This document shows positions 52,416-61,089 of a stretch of DNA of 64,000 nt, piece by piece. A model generated the notes under the pieces. The model saw only the letters and a program-made list of their open reading frames with translations. It was not told the origin of the DNA and searched no databases. The translations under genes and the position numbers were made by a program. This DNA comes from Enterococcus sp. ZJ1622. Its GTDB lineage: Bacteria > Bacillota > Bacilli > Lactobacillales > Enterococcaceae. The stretch spans positions 227,639 to 291,638 of the forward strand of contig NZ_JAAKDW010000002.1 in the NCBI RefSeq assembly GCF_011038845.1. Reading direction: 5' to 3'. The number at the start of each line of letters is the position of its first letter. The first letter of the stretch is position 1.

Positions 52416-52667
52416 ATGAAAGATTTAAGCGAATTAGTCTTAACAATCGTTCGTCCGCTCGTCACTCATCCTGATCAAGTCCAGCTGGATATCGTTGAGT
52501 CGAAAGACTTTTATGAATACAATCTGACTGTGGCACCCGAAGATATCGGTCGTATCATCGGAAAACAGGGGCGTGTTGCAAAAGCAATCCGCACCATCGT
52601 TTACGGTGTACGCATCAACGCACCTAAAAAAGTACGTTTGAATATCATCGATGATCGGGGAAAATAA
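52416..52667 (+). CDS. khpA: KH-domain RNA-binding protein KhpA (YlqC)
   Basis: The 83-residue protein is one KH domain with the GXXG-type loop in GRIIGKQGRVAKAIRTIV. In streptococci KhpA dimerises with KhpB/EloR and affects cell elongation by binding RNA. It follows rpsP closely and precedes a terminator, so rimM and trmD are a separate unit here. Confidence 0.95.
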   Translation: MKDLSELVLTIVRPLVTHPDQVQLDIVESKDFYEYNLTVAPEDIGRIIGKQGRVAKAIRTIVYGVRINAPKKVRLNIIDDRGK

Positions 52668-52675
52668 ATAAATCC

Positions 52676-52705
52676 GAGACTGGGGCAAGTTCCCGGTCTC
52701 TTTTT
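52676..52705 (+). terminator. Terminator of rpsP-khpA
   Basis: GAGACTGGG pairs with CCCGGTCTC around a 7-base loop, followed by T5. Confidence 0.87.
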
Positions 52706-52858
52706 ATTCGCAAAAAAAATCGGAACCAATATCAGATAAAAAGATCCTCTTAGCTTCAGTCGGCAGTTTTTTATATTGGAAATCGAGTGTCATGTGTCTT
52801 TTTTCTTAAAAATTAGAGAAAAATCCCGTAGTAGAGAAAGTAGAAAAGAAAGCTAGAA

Positions 52859-52887
52859 TTGACCTATGACACATGCTAAAATAGAAT
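52859..52887 (+). promoter_or_regulatory. Promoter of rimM-trmD
   Basis: TTGACC (52859-52864), a 17-base spacer and TAGAAT (52882-52887) lie about 26 bases upstream of the rimM GTG. Confidence 0.7.
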
Positions 52888-52913
52888 AGACAAAAAAGAA
52901 ATGGGGATAAAAG

Positions 52914-53438
52914 GTGACTGAATACTTAAATGTAGGAAAAATCGTAAACACACAAGGGATCAAAGGAGAAGTCCGAGTGATTTCTACCACAGATTTTCCG
53001 GAAGAACGCTATAAAAAAGGAACTGTGCTGACCTTGTTCCAAGAAGGAAAAGCACCTGTCGAACTGACAGTGAGAAGCCACCGTAAACATAAGAACTTCG
53101 ATCTGCTGAGTTTTGAAGGCCATCCTTCGATCAATGATGTAGAGAAATATCGCGATGGCATACTGAAAGTATCGAAAGACGAATCAGTCGAATTAGAAGA
53201 AAATGAATTCTATTATCATGAAATCATCGGATTGAAAGTCATTGAAGAAGACGGATCAGAACTTGGTAAAGTAAAAGAGATCTTATCACCAGGAGCCAAT
53301 GATGTCTGGGTCGTACAGCGTCCGAAGAAAGAAGACGTCTTGCTGCCATATATCGCTTCTGTCGTGAAAGAAGTCGACTTGGATGCTGGAATCGTCCATG
53401 TAGAGATCCCAGAAGGACTGATTGACGATGAAGATTGA
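52914..53438 (+). CDS. rimM: Ribosome maturation factor RimM
   Basis: The 174-residue protein assists 30S head maturation by binding S19. The N-terminal beta-barrel has [17 protein letters not shown], and the PRC-barrel C-terminal half has [19 protein letters not shown] and [29 protein letters not shown], a typical RimM end. It starts at GTG behind GGGGATAAAAG. Its stop overlaps the trmD start by 11 bases. Confidence 0.96.
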   Translation: MTEYLNVGKIVNTQGIKGEVRVISTTDFPEERYKKGTVLTLFQEGKAPVELTVRSHRKHKNFDLLSFEGHPSINDVEKYRDGILKVSKDESVELEENEFYYHEIIGLKVIEEDGSELGKVKEILSPGANDVWVVQRPKKEDVLLPYIASVVKEVDLDAGIVHVEIPEGLIDDED

Positions 53439-54177
53439 TGTATTGACTTTGTTTCCGCGGATGTTCGAAGGGCCCATGGGAGAATCGATCATTGGAAAAG
53501 CAGTAGCTAAGGGATTGCTGGACATCAATATCTCTAATTTCCGTGATTATTCCGATAATAAACATCAAACCGTGGATGACTATCCATATGGCGGAGGTGC
53601 AGGAATGTTATTAAAGGTACAACCTATCTATGATAACATCCAAGCAATCGAAAAAGCGCATCCGCAAAGCAAAAAAAGAGTGATCCTGCTCGATCCTGCC
53701 GGAAAACGATTCGATCAGAAGATGGCAGAAGAATTCTCTAAAGAAGAACATCTAGTGTTCATCTGCGGCCATTACGAAGGTTACGATGAACGGATTCGCA
53801 CATTGGTCACCGATGAAGTTTCTTTAGGCGATTACGTCTTGACTGGCGGTGAGCTTGGAGCGATGGTGATGATCGATGCGACAGTACGTCTACTTCCAGA
53901 TGTTTTAGGGAATCAGACTTCTGCACAAACTGATTCTTATTCTACCGGATTACTGGAACATCCTCAATACACGCGTCCAGCGGAATACAAAGGGATGAAA
54001 GTACCTGAAGTTTTGACGAATGGGAACCATAAACTGATCGAAGAATGGCAATTGAAAGAATCATTGCGCCGAACCTATCAGCGTCGTCCTGACCTTTTAG
54101 AAACGATCGAAATGACACCGCAAATGCTGCATTTTCTTGAAGAAATCAAGGAAGAACAAGAAGCACCAGAAAAGTGA
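53428..54177 (+). CDS. trmD: tRNA (guanine-37-N1)-methyltransferase
   Basis: The 249-residue SPOUT enzyme makes m1G37 in tRNAs and so prevents frameshifting. It has [17 protein letters not shown], the [11 protein letters not shown] loop, [13 protein letters not shown] and [23 protein letters not shown], which form the SAM-binding knot. The ATG at 53428 overlaps the rimM end, so the two are translationally coupled. Confidence 0.97.
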   Translation: MKIDVLTLFPRMFEGPMGESIIGKAVAKGLLDINISNFRDYSDNKHQTVDDYPYGGGAGMLLKVQPIYDNIQAIEKAHPQSKKRVILLDPAGKRFDQKMAEEFSKEEHLVFICGHYEGYDERIRTLVTDEVSLGDYVLTGGELGAMVMIDATVRLLPDVLGNQTSAQTDSYSTGLLEHPQYTRPAEYKGMKVPEVLTNGNHKLIEEWQLKESLRRTYQRRPDLLETIEMTPQMLHFLEEIKEEQEAPEK

Positions 54178-54204
54178 GACAAGGTAACTCTTTTTTCTTA
54201 AAAA

Positions 54205-54326
54205 ACTGCTTTACAGCAAATTGATAGTATGTTAGTATTTTATGGTGAGTGCAAAGCACTTAACTATTACGATGTTCCGCTGTGAGGGAAGCTCATAAGA
54301 ATGTTTGGAATAAGGAGAAGAAAACA
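54205..54326 (+). promoter_or_regulatory. Leader region of rplS, candidate L19 leader
   Basis: The 149 bases between trmD and rplS contain GTGAGTGCAAAGCACTTAAC with a GTGCAAAGCAC hairpin, then a GC-richer segment (TTCCGCTGTGAGGGAAGC) before the rplS ribosome site. Firmicute rplS genes are known to carry an autoregulatory L19 leader at this place. I could not fold it fully, so the call rests on position and local pairing. Confidence 0.4.
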
Positions 54327-54674
54327 ATGAATCCATTAATCGAAGAATTAACAAAAGAACAATTACGTTCTGACATCCCTGCATTCCGTCCTGGTGACAC
54401 AGTACGCGTCCATGCAAAAGTTGTCGAAGGTACACGCGAACGTATCCAGTTATTTGAAGGTGTTGTCATCAAACGCCGTGGTGCTGGAATCAGCGAAACT
54501 TACACAGTACGTAAAGTTTCTAACGGAGTGGGCGTTGAACGTACATTCCCATTGCACACACCACGTGTTGCAAAAATCGAAGTAGTTCGTTACGGTAAAG
54601 TACGTCGTGCAAAATTGTACTACCTACGTGCATTACACGGAAAAGCTGCTCGTATCAAAGAAATCCGTCGTTAA
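54327..54674 (+). CDS. rplS: 50S ribosomal protein L19
   Basis: The 115-residue bL19 protein shows [29 protein letters not shown] and [28 protein letters not shown]. It lies at the 30S-50S interface. The ATG at 54327 follows AAGGAGAAG. Codon use is strongly biased. It closes the conserved rpsP-rplS block; the next sequence is IS debris. Confidence 0.98.
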   Translation: MNPLIEELTKEQLRSDIPAFRPGDTVRVHAKVVEGTRERIQLFEGVVIKRRGAGISETYTVRKVSNGVGVERTFPLHTPRVAKIEVVRYGKVRRAKLYYLRALHGKAARIKEIRR

Positions 54675-54694
54675 TCATCGTTATCAGACAGAGA

Positions 54695-54727
54695 AAGAAC
54701 CCTTGGAAATCAAGGGTTCTTTTTTTA
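54695..54727 (+). terminator. Terminator of rplS
   Basis: AAGAACCCTTG and CAAGGGTTCTT form a perfect stem around a 5-base loop, followed by T7. Confidence 0.93.
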
Positions 54728-54805
54728 TTGTCTGTTTTTTTATATTAATGATTTCTATTTGGTGTATTTTTGATTAAGAAAAAGGGGCAACAATTTACAG
54801 TTTTT

Positions 54806-55124
54806 TGTACCGCCCCCCAAAAGTTAGACCAAAAAATCTAACTTTTGGAGGTCGGTATTTTTTATGGTTAAATATACTTTTGAACTTAAATTAAAGATCG
54901 TTCAAGATTATTTGGATGGCAAAGGCGGAAGTGATTATCTGTCAAAGAAGTATTCCATTAAGGCTCCGTCACAATTGAAGCGGATTAATGCCTATCAAGT
55001 ATTTGGTGAAGAGGGTCTAGTAAGAAAGCGTCAAAATCAAAAATATTCTGTTCAATTTAAGCTAGATGCGATAGAGTTATATCAAACAAGTGATATGTCC
55101 TATTGTGAAGTTGCTCAAGGGTAA
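54806..55124 (+). mobile_element. IS3-family insertion sequence remnant (left end)
   Basis: TGTACCGCCCCCCAAAAGTT at 54806 has the sequence of an IS3-family left terminal repeat, and the orfA-type gene begins 58 bases inside. Neither a complete orfA nor orfB, nor a right end, is present, so the element is a fragment. It marks the border between the conserved ribosomal block and the accessory region. Confidence 0.8.
54864..55124 (+). pseudogene. Truncated IS3-family OrfA (HTH part of transposase)
   Basis: Eighty-six residues remain: a first HTH (TFELKLKIVQDYLDGKGGSDYLSKKYSIKAPSQLKRI) and the start of a second HTH unit (YSVQFKLDAIELYQTSDMSYCEVAQG), where the family would continue with about 80 more residues and then the DDE subunit. 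The chain stops abruptly and the following sequence is unrelated. This is a deletion remnant with no transposase activity. Confidence 0.8.
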
Positions 55125-55194
55125 TTAAAATGATCTTTGTTTTGCAACAAATTCATTGTAATTAGGCATTGATCAAAAAAGTACTAAAATATTG

Positions 55195-55232
55195 AAAAAG
55201 CATGTAAACTAATTTGACTGGGTTACATACTT
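55195..55232 (-). terminator. Terminator of the proC operon
   Basis: On the minus strand GTATGTAA pairs with TTTACATGC around a long loop, followed by T5, about 35 bases past the proC stop. Confidence 0.6.
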
Positions 55233-55266
55233 TATATTGTTTTTATTTAGTTAAATACTCAAATAA

Positions 55267-56079
55267 CTATTTTTTATTGAGTTCGATATCTTTTTCAATT
55301 GTTGCATCGATCCCTTTGATCACAGTAGATATAAAAGATTCATTTTCTAAGGCAATCAAACCAGCTACAGTAGTACCTCCAGGGGAACATACACGATCAA
55401 TTAATGTCCACGGATTTTCATTGCTTTCAAGAATCATCTTTGCGCTACCTAGAATAGCTTGTGCTACGATTTGATTTGAAAGCTCTTTTGGTAATCCATT
55501 TTTTACTCCAGCACGAGCAATACTATCAACAAAAAGATAAGCATACGCGGGTGAACTTCCGGCTAATGCAGTAAAGTTTGAAAAATCTTTTTCCTCTAAT
55601 CGCCATGCTCGACCGATAGCTTCAAACATTCTTACTACGTAAGCAAGTTGCTCTTCTGAGGTGCATGAATTACCGCAAACAGCAGCCGCACCTTCACCAA
55701 TCATTGCATTTACATTAGGCATTACTCGGACAATGGGAATTTTTTCTTCAGTTTTTAAAAACTCTTGTAGTTTTTCAATAGGAGTACCCGCAGCAATTGA
55801 AATAATCAATGGTTTGTTTCTTAAAATATCATCTTTTGTTTCAGTTAATACTTTTTCTATAATGATCGGTTTGACGGCTAGAACGAGTGCATCCACAGTT
55901 GTAACTAATTCTTTGTTAGAGCTACAAACATTTGCTCCAATTTCCTTTGCGAATTGTGTCACTTTTTCAGTCATGACATCAAATAAGTATATATCACTTG
56001 CGTTTATAAATTGTTTTTTAATAATTCCTTTAATTATGGCTGATGCCATATTCCCTGTTCCAATAAATCCAATTTTCAT
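55267..56079 (-). CDS. proC: Pyrroline-5-carboxylate reductase
   Basis: The 270-residue enzyme makes proline from pyrroline-5-carboxylate with NAD(P)H. It has the Rossmann start MKIGFIGTGNMASAIIKGI, the NADP segment VLAVKP, and the C-terminal dimer signature DRVCSPGGTTVAGLIALE. The start at 56079 is six bases after GGAGGAAAT. No proA or proB is adjacent; instead it is coupled to a DMT exporter 25 bases upstream and faces an AraC regulator, so a special role in handling an imino or amino acid is possible. It lies in the AT-richer accessory region; a second, core proC may exist elsewhere. Confidence 0.92.
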   Translation of the reverse strand: MKIGFIGTGNMASAIIKGIIKKQFINASDIYLFDVMTEKVTQFAKEIGANVCSSNKELVTTVDALVLAVKPIIIEKVLTETKDDILRNKPLIISIAAGTPIEKLQEFLKTEEKIPIVRVMPNVNAMIGEGAAAVCGNSCTSEEQLAYVVRMFEAIGRAWRLEEKDFSNFTALAGSSPAYAYLFVDSIARAGVKNGLPKELSNQIVAQAILGSAKMILESNENPWTLIDRVCSPGGTTVAGLIALENESFISTVIKGIDATIEKDIELNKK

Positions 56080-56104
56080 AGTTATTTCCTCCATTAATTA
56101 GAAT

Positions 56105-57127
56105 TTAAGGTTGCTGAAGATCCGTTTCCACTTGATCTACAGCTTTATATTCTTTAGTTGATCTTGCTTGTAAATATTTTGGTGGACGATTGATCAAAAC
56201 GATTGAAAGACAGACTAATACTAAGCCAGTAGCCAATGAAATCGTAAATTTTTCACCTAAAAAAACAGCGAGAATACTTCCAGAAATTGGCATAATAAAC
56301 TTATATACAGTAATTTCACTAAGATTGCCATATTGAGCTGCCCAATACCATAAACTAAAAGGGATAGCAGAAGCAGCTGCTAAGATGATAAGTAGGATAA
56401 TACCAGTTGCAGTCCAGTTGATCGTCATTAAACGTCCGCCCATGCAAAAACCAATGAGATAAAGGAAAATCGAACCAATAATCAAATTCCAGCCAGTCAT
56501 AACAAATGAATTCAAAGTTGATCCTATTTTTTTTGCTAACATAGTTGCAAGTGCGGCAAGTAATCCATAGATCAGCATGAAACCTTCTCCTGTCATAGAA
56601 AAAGTAAACATATCATTAAGATTAGTTCCACCTGTTAGTTGAGAGATAATTAATCCAGCAAAGCCAATAATCAATCCAAGCACTTTAGCAAAAGAAAGTT
56701 TATCATTTTTATAAGCAAAGTGAGCAAAAATAGCGGCAAAAAAAATCGTTGATTGCGCTAAAATCGTCGAATTGATTGTTGAACTTATATTGACGTTACC
56801 AATGTTGAAAAAGAAATAAGCAGCTGTAGTTGAAAGTAATCCCATTACAACTACTTCTTGCCACTGTACTTTATTCACTTTAAATATATTTTGACGAATA
56901 AACGTAGCGAAAAGTAGTGTCATTATACCGGCAATAAAAAATCGAATACTTATAGTGGTAAGAACTTGCCCTGAATAGTCATTTCCAAAAGCTTCTTTTG
57001 ATATACCCATTTCATCATTCATAACTTTAATCAGTTTAAACGGGGTTCCCCATATGATATTTGCTACAATGGCTGCAAGAGTAATTGCTTTAGTACTTGG
57101 CATAGCTTTTTTTATTGTGTTTGTCAT
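56105..57127 (-). CDS. EamA/DMT-family transporter
   Basis: The 340-residue integral membrane protein has ten hydrophobic segments in two EamA halves, with the conserved loop between (TILAQSTIFFAAIFAHFAYKNDKLSFAKVLGLIIGFAGL) and a repeat in the second half (VYKFIMPISGSILAVFLGEKFTISLATGLVLVCLSIVLI). Family members export amino acids and other metabolites. It is the first gene of a two-gene operon with proC, so the likely cargo is an amino acid or related compound; this is inference. GGAGGAAATGG precedes the ATG. It is divergent from the AraC regulator, 140 bases away. Confidence 0.88.
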   Translation of the reverse strand: MTNTIKKAMPSTKAITLAAIVANIIWGTPFKLIKVMNDEMGISKEAFGNDYSGQVLTTISIRFFIAGIMTLLFATFIRQNIFKVNKVQWQEVVVMGLLSTTAAYFFFNIGNVNISSTINSTILAQSTIFFAAIFAHFAYKNDKLSFAKVLGLIIGFAGLIISQLTGGTNLNDMFTFSMTGEGFMLIYGLLAALATMLAKKIGSTLNSFVMTGWNLIIGSIFLYLIGFCMGGRLMTINWTATGIILLIILAAASAIPFSLWYWAAQYGNLSEITVYKFIMPISGSILAVFLGEKFTISLATGLVLVCLSIVLINRPPKYLQARSTKEYKAVDQVETDLQQP

Positions 57128-57267
57128 AAACCATTTCCTCCATTTTATAATTAGTTCATTTTTTCACAATCAGTTCCTAAGTGATATTATAAAGACTCTT
57201 TGCAAAAAAGATATAGGAGACATATAATGATAAAAGTAGTTTATTTTAAGATATAGGTGGAAAAATA

Positions 57268-58230
57268 ATGTATCAGTTTACAGAAAATCAATTTTCACAT
57301 TTTTTTAATTATCTAGAAACATTGGATTGCTATATTAAAAGCGAAGAAGGAATGATTGAAGAAATCGCAGCATTTCAACAGAATCCCAATCGACATATTG
57401 CGGCGCTCGTATGTCAAAATATTTCAGAAGTTCTAACATATCCCGCACCCTATATACGTATACTCTATGTATTGAGTGGTAGCATTAATATTTATTTAGA
57501 TGGTAAAAAAATGACCTATGAGAAAGGATGCTTGATTTTAGCTAACAAATGGACTGAAATTGATTATAAAGAAAATACTAAAGATACAATGGTCGTCAGT
57601 TTTTATTTTAAACCTGAGTATTTTTCAGATAGCTTGTTAAACCAGATGATTGAAGAGCCGATGCTTTATCGATTTTTTGTTGAAAGTATCACAGAAGACA
57701 CGGAGATCTTTAGTCATTACTGTGTTTATCAATTTAATGAATGGGATGATGTTCATTTTTATGTATTACTTTTACTCAAACAAGTAGTAAAAATGCGATA
57801 TTTTAATAATAAAGTGACAAAATCTGCTTTTATTTTGTTGATTGTCGAAATTAGCCAAATGTCTGAAAAATGTTTATTGTTACAAGATTCAAATATATCA
57901 GCTGGTGTGCTGATTAAAGAGATTTTAGGATATATTTCAAACAATGTGCGTATAGCAACTTTGACAAATGTTGCACATCAATTTCATTTCCACCCGAATT
58001 ATTTATCTGCAATGATCAAAAAACAAACTGGGAAAAGTTATTCTGATTGGTTAACTTATTATCGTTTAGAGCAAGCAAAAAGATATTTAGAACAGACAAA
58101 CCTTTCAATTCAAACAATTATCAGAGAAGTAGGCTATTCGGACAAAACCTTTTTCTTTAAACGATTTAAAGCATATTGCAAAATGACACCAGGAAACTAT
58201 AGAAAAAATTTCAATTATAAATATAAATAG
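57268..58230 (+). CDS. AraC-family transcriptional regulator
   Basis: The 320-residue protein has an N-terminal cupin-like sensor (about 40-150, YIRILYVLSGSINIYLDGKKMTYEKGCLILANKW) and a C-terminal AraC double HTH (about 225-315): NVAHQFHFHPNYLSAMIKKQTGKSYSDWL, then IIREVGYSDKTFFFKRFKAYCKMTPGNYRK. It is divergent from the DMT/proC operon and probably controls it in response to a small ligand. An AGGTGG ribosome site precedes the ATG. It lies in the AT-rich accessory region. Confidence 0.9.
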   Translation: MYQFTENQFSHFFNYLETLDCYIKSEEGMIEEIAAFQQNPNRHIAALVCQNISEVLTYPAPYIRILYVLSGSINIYLDGKKMTYEKGCLILANKWTEIDYKENTKDTMVVSFYFKPEYFSDSLLNQMIEEPMLYRFFVESITEDTEIFSHYCVYQFNEWDDVHFYVLLLLKQVVKMRYFNNKVTKSAFILLIVEISQMSEKCLLLQDSNISAGVLIKEILGYISNNVRIATLTNVAHQFHFHPNYLSAMIKKQTGKSYSDWLTYYRLEQAKRYLEQTNLSIQTIIREVGYSDKTFFFKRFKAYCKMTPGNYRKNFNYKYK

Positions 58231-58398
58231 TTACTAAATTTCTTATTAAGTTAAGGGTAATTAACGTGACAAACTAAGAAACTATTAGAATAAGCACGAT
58301 TGAAATAAAAAATCGCCGTGGATATCCGTTTAGAATTTAAACATAACGTCGTATAACATTATTAGGATTGATTAATAAAAAATCCTATTTTAGGTTAT

Positions 58399-58612
58399 AA
58401 AGCGAGTGATACATCAGAAGCCAATAATACACTAGCTATTAACCGCAAATTTAAGAATCAAATGGGAACTTGATTGGTGTGATGAGCGGTTTTAAACACG
58501 GAGTTATGAAAACCAACAAGGACAGTGGGTGGATGTGATGACAGAAGTTGTGGTTGATAAGTTCCAATTATTAGAAAGTAAAAAAAGCCACAGAAAGCCG
58601 TGCTCATGTTGA
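58399..58612 (+). pseudogene. Decayed single-stranded DNA-binding protein gene (ssb)
   Basis: Translating the fragments gives ASDTSEANNTLAINRKFKNQ in one frame, matching the SSB segment that reads TASG..VATFTLAVNR.F.NQ, then a stop and frameshift. From 58502 the frame gives SYENQQGQWVDVMTEVVVDK followed by FQLLESK, matching the SSB strand R..SYENQQGQRVYVTEVVA..FQLLE. The N-terminus, the middle tryptophan segment and the acidic tail are missing. It is a relic of a plasmid, phage or integrative element. The surrounding 58231-58940 has no intact gene. Confidence 0.75.
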
Positions 58613-58747
58613 TCAATCGTTCGCCAGTCCAAGAGTACTACTATCCTTGAACAATATGAAAAAACGACGACTAACAATGGGTTTAACAGCTTCGCTAAGG
58701 TTTATGCTATAATTACAGATGACAAAGAAGTATTTCATTATATCAGT

Positions 58748-58783
58748 AACCCCCGTCAGCGTGCAGGCTGATGGGGGTTTTTT
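58748..58783 (+). terminator. Terminator of a decayed mobile-element transcript
   Basis: AACCCCCGTCAGC pairs with GCTGATGGGGGTT around GTGCAG, followed by T6. An ORF tail ending YAIITDDKEVFHYISNPRQR then AG stops inside the hairpin (TGA at 58769). It appears to be the 3' end of the same relic as the ssb fragment. Confidence 0.85.
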
Positions 58784-59040
58784 AGGTTTCTATATTATAG
58801 AATCCTAGAGTAGGCTGAATGTCTTTCTTGACAATCAAGCCATTTGAACATGTAGTGTGCAGCTACTTCTTCCTGAATTAAGTTAAAATTATAAATTATC
58901 ATTATTGATACTTATTAATATAAAAAAGTGAGGTTAATTTATGAAAAAACACATTTATAATTACAAAAGATCGTATACTTTAAGGATCGTAATAATTTTA
59001 CGATAAGTAAGATAAAATAGAGAGGATCATTATATATTAT

Positions 59041-59418
59041 ATGGAACAATTAAAGAATAAGGATGCTTTTATTTATCAGGAACAATTTAATAATCGATGC
59101 CAGTATATAAAAAATGAATTAACTCGGTTAAATGATTTTCAAGCTCTATCATATATAGAAGAGTTACATCAATACTTTGTACACATAATACAGGATATCA
59201 GTCCTGAAAACTTCTGGCATTCTTTGCCCTATATTCTGGGAATTGATTCAAGATTATCAATTGTTGAAGAAATACTTTCGTTACAAAACGAACTAAAAAT
59301 TTATGGTACTGAGCTAATAAATTTAGTGGAGAGTGATTATAAAACGTTTAATCACGAAAAGATGGGGTTAAAGTTAAATGAAAAGAAAGAAAAATCCCTT
59401 ATTTTTTGTGTTGAATAA
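59041..59418 (+). CDS. Hypothetical protein, 125 aa, helical
   Basis: The product is a polar, mostly helical protein without signal peptide or membrane segment, containing several aromatic residues (FIYQEQFNNRCQYIKNELTRL). I recognise no family. The ATG lacks a well-spaced ribosome site (AGAGG lies 16 bases upstream). An inverted repeat ATCGTAA-taatt-TTACGAT at 58986-59004 lies 37 bases upstream and could be an operator. It is 35 bases before the hydrolase gene, in the same orientation, so it may be a cotranscribed partner, for example a cytoplasmic or immunity-type protein. Confidence 0.5.
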   Translation: MEQLKNKDAFIYQEQFNNRCQYIKNELTRLNDFQALSYIEELHQYFVHIIQDISPENFWHSLPYILGIDSRLSIVEEILSLQNELKIYGTELINLVESDYKTFNHEKMGLKLNEKKEKSLIFCVE

Positions 59419-59453
59419 ATTTTTTATTAAATAAGCAGAAAAGGAAGATACTA

Positions 59454-61028
59454 TTGAAAAAAACAAATATATCGAAAGTTGCTTCAATATTGTTGTTATC
59501 ACAAATATGTTTATCGGCACCTACACAAGCTTTAGCAGAAGAACAACTTTTATTTCAGGATGATGAAAAAAGAATCCAAGAAACACAAAAAGATAAAAAT
59601 GATTATCTACCAAATCCAACAGATAATTTAATAGCGGAAACAGAAGATACAACAAGCAATGATAGTGCAACGAGTACGACACAAACAGAAACTTCGGCAG
59701 ATAATTCTCCGGCTGACAATAGCAGTCAGTCGACTACTGAAACAACAGACGATACAACTGATTCAACGACAGACCAGCCACAAACTGACTCAGAATCAAG
59801 TAAACCAACGGATTCCAGTCAACAAGATAATACGAATCAAGAAGAATCAAAACCTTCAGAAACACCATCAAGTGAAGAACCAAGTATTTCTACTGATTCT
59901 TCAAGTACGCAAGAAGAAACAACGACAGAAACTTCTGAATCAACTGCAACAAGTGAATCACAAGAAATAACTGCTTCAATGTCTCAGCCAGTGGTTTCAG
60001 AAACGCAACAAGTCCCTAGACCTGCAATAGCAAGTCAAGAAGAATCAACAGACTATCATCAAGAAACAACTTCTCCGATTGAAGAGGTTATTCGTTATAG
60101 CAAGAAAGCTGACAAAGGGACGATTCATTTTGAAAAAGATGAATCTGTAGAAAGCTTCGTTCGCAAAATTGGGGAGTCTGCTCGTAAAGTAGGACAAGAA
60201 AATGATTTGTATGCTTCAATTATGATTGCGCAAGCGATCATAGAATCAGCTAGTGGTCAGAGTGAGTTAGCCCAAGCACCAAATTATAATTTATTTGGAA
60301 TTAAAGGAACACATAATGGAAAGAGCGTTTCTTTTGCAACACAAGAAGACTTTGGAAATGGCACATTTTACACTACTCAAGCAACTTTCAAGCGGTATGA
60401 AACTTATGAAGACAGCCTAAATGACTATGTGAAACTTCTTAAAGAAGGCTTAATAGGCAATAGTAATTATTATAGTGGTGTATGGAAAAGCAATACCAAA
60501 ACCTATCAAGAGGCAACAGAGTTTTTGACGGGGCGTTACGCCACTGATATCCAGTATGATGAGAAGTTAAATGCTTTGATTGAGGCCTATCATTTAACAG
60601 ACTATGATAAGGAAGTAGCTGGACCAGAATTAAGTCAAAAAGGTTATATCGTACCTGTAAAAAACTATACGATTTCTAGTCCATTTGGCGATCGTGACGG
60701 AGAGTTCCACCGAGGATTGGACTTTGCGGCTGCACAAGGGGAACCAATTTATGCTAGTAAAGCAGGTACCGTTATCAAAGCTGAGTTTCATTCATCTTGG
60801 GGAAATTATGTAGCCATCGAGCATGAAGATGGTACAACAGCATTGTACGCACACCAACAAGAATATCAAGTGAAAATTGGTGATAAAGTCGAGCAAGGAC
60901 AAATTATTGGTTATGTTGGTTCGACAGGAAATAGTACAGGGCCACATTTACATTTTGAAATTTGTTTAAATAATAGTTTAAATCAATCTCAATTGATTGA
61001 TCCAAAAACAGTTTTAGCAATTAAATAA
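59454..61028 (+). CDS. Secreted bifunctional peptidoglycan hydrolase: glucosaminidase plus M23 endopeptidase
   Basis: The 524-residue protein has a signal peptide (cleavage near ALAEE, residue 29), a low-complexity Ser/Thr/Glu/Gln linker of about 170 residues, a glucosaminidase/FlgJ-type domain (about 215-370, catalytic Glu264 in QAIIESASGQSELA) and a lysostaphin-type M23 domain (about 395-520) whose zinc ligands are His419 and Asp423 in FHRGLDFA and His500 in HLHFE, with His498 as catalytic partner. It can cut both the glycan and the peptide. There is no anchor motif. Such pairs occur in autolysins, bacteriocin-like lysins and conjugation-associated hydrolases. Translation starts at TTG behind AAGGAAG. 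Confidence 0.9.
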   Translation: MKKTNISKVASILLLSQICLSAPTQALAEEQLLFQDDEKRIQETQKDKNDYLPNPTDNLIAETEDTTSNDSATSTTQTETSADNSPADNSSQSTTETTDDTTDSTTDQPQTDSESSKPTDSSQQDNTNQEESKPSETPSSEEPSISTDSSSTQEETTTETSESTATSESQEITASMSQPVVSETQQVPRPAIASQEESTDYHQETTSPIEEVIRYSKKADKGTIHFEKDESVESFVRKIGESARKVGQENDLYASIMIAQAIIESASGQSELAQAPNYNLFGIKGTHNGKSVSFATQEDFGNGTFYTTQATFKRYETYEDSLNDYVKLLKEGLIGNSNYYSGVWKSNTKTYQEATEFLTGRYATDIQYDEKLNALIEAYHLTDYDKEVAGPELSQKGYIVPVKNYTISSPFGDRDGEFHRGLDFAAAQGEPIYASKAGTVIKAEFHSSWGNYVAIEHEDGTTALYAHQQEYQVKIGDKVEQGQIIGYVGSTGNSTGPHLHFEICLNNSLNQSQLIDPKTVLAIK

Positions 61029-61089
61029 AATTAGCACTCACTTATTAGACTATGAACGATCAATCCTAAAATAAGAAAGGTGACAATTT

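Noticed and set aside
58941..59006. A 21-codon ORF (MKKHIYNYKRSYTLRIVIIL then R) with GTGAGG upstream
   Set aside because: Too short and repetitive to support without conservation; it may be a chance frame or the start of a decayed gene.
59659..59970. A Gln/Lys-rich 103-codon frame
   Set aside because: It is an out-of-frame reading of the repetitive Ser/Thr/Glu linker of the peptidoglycan hydrolase.
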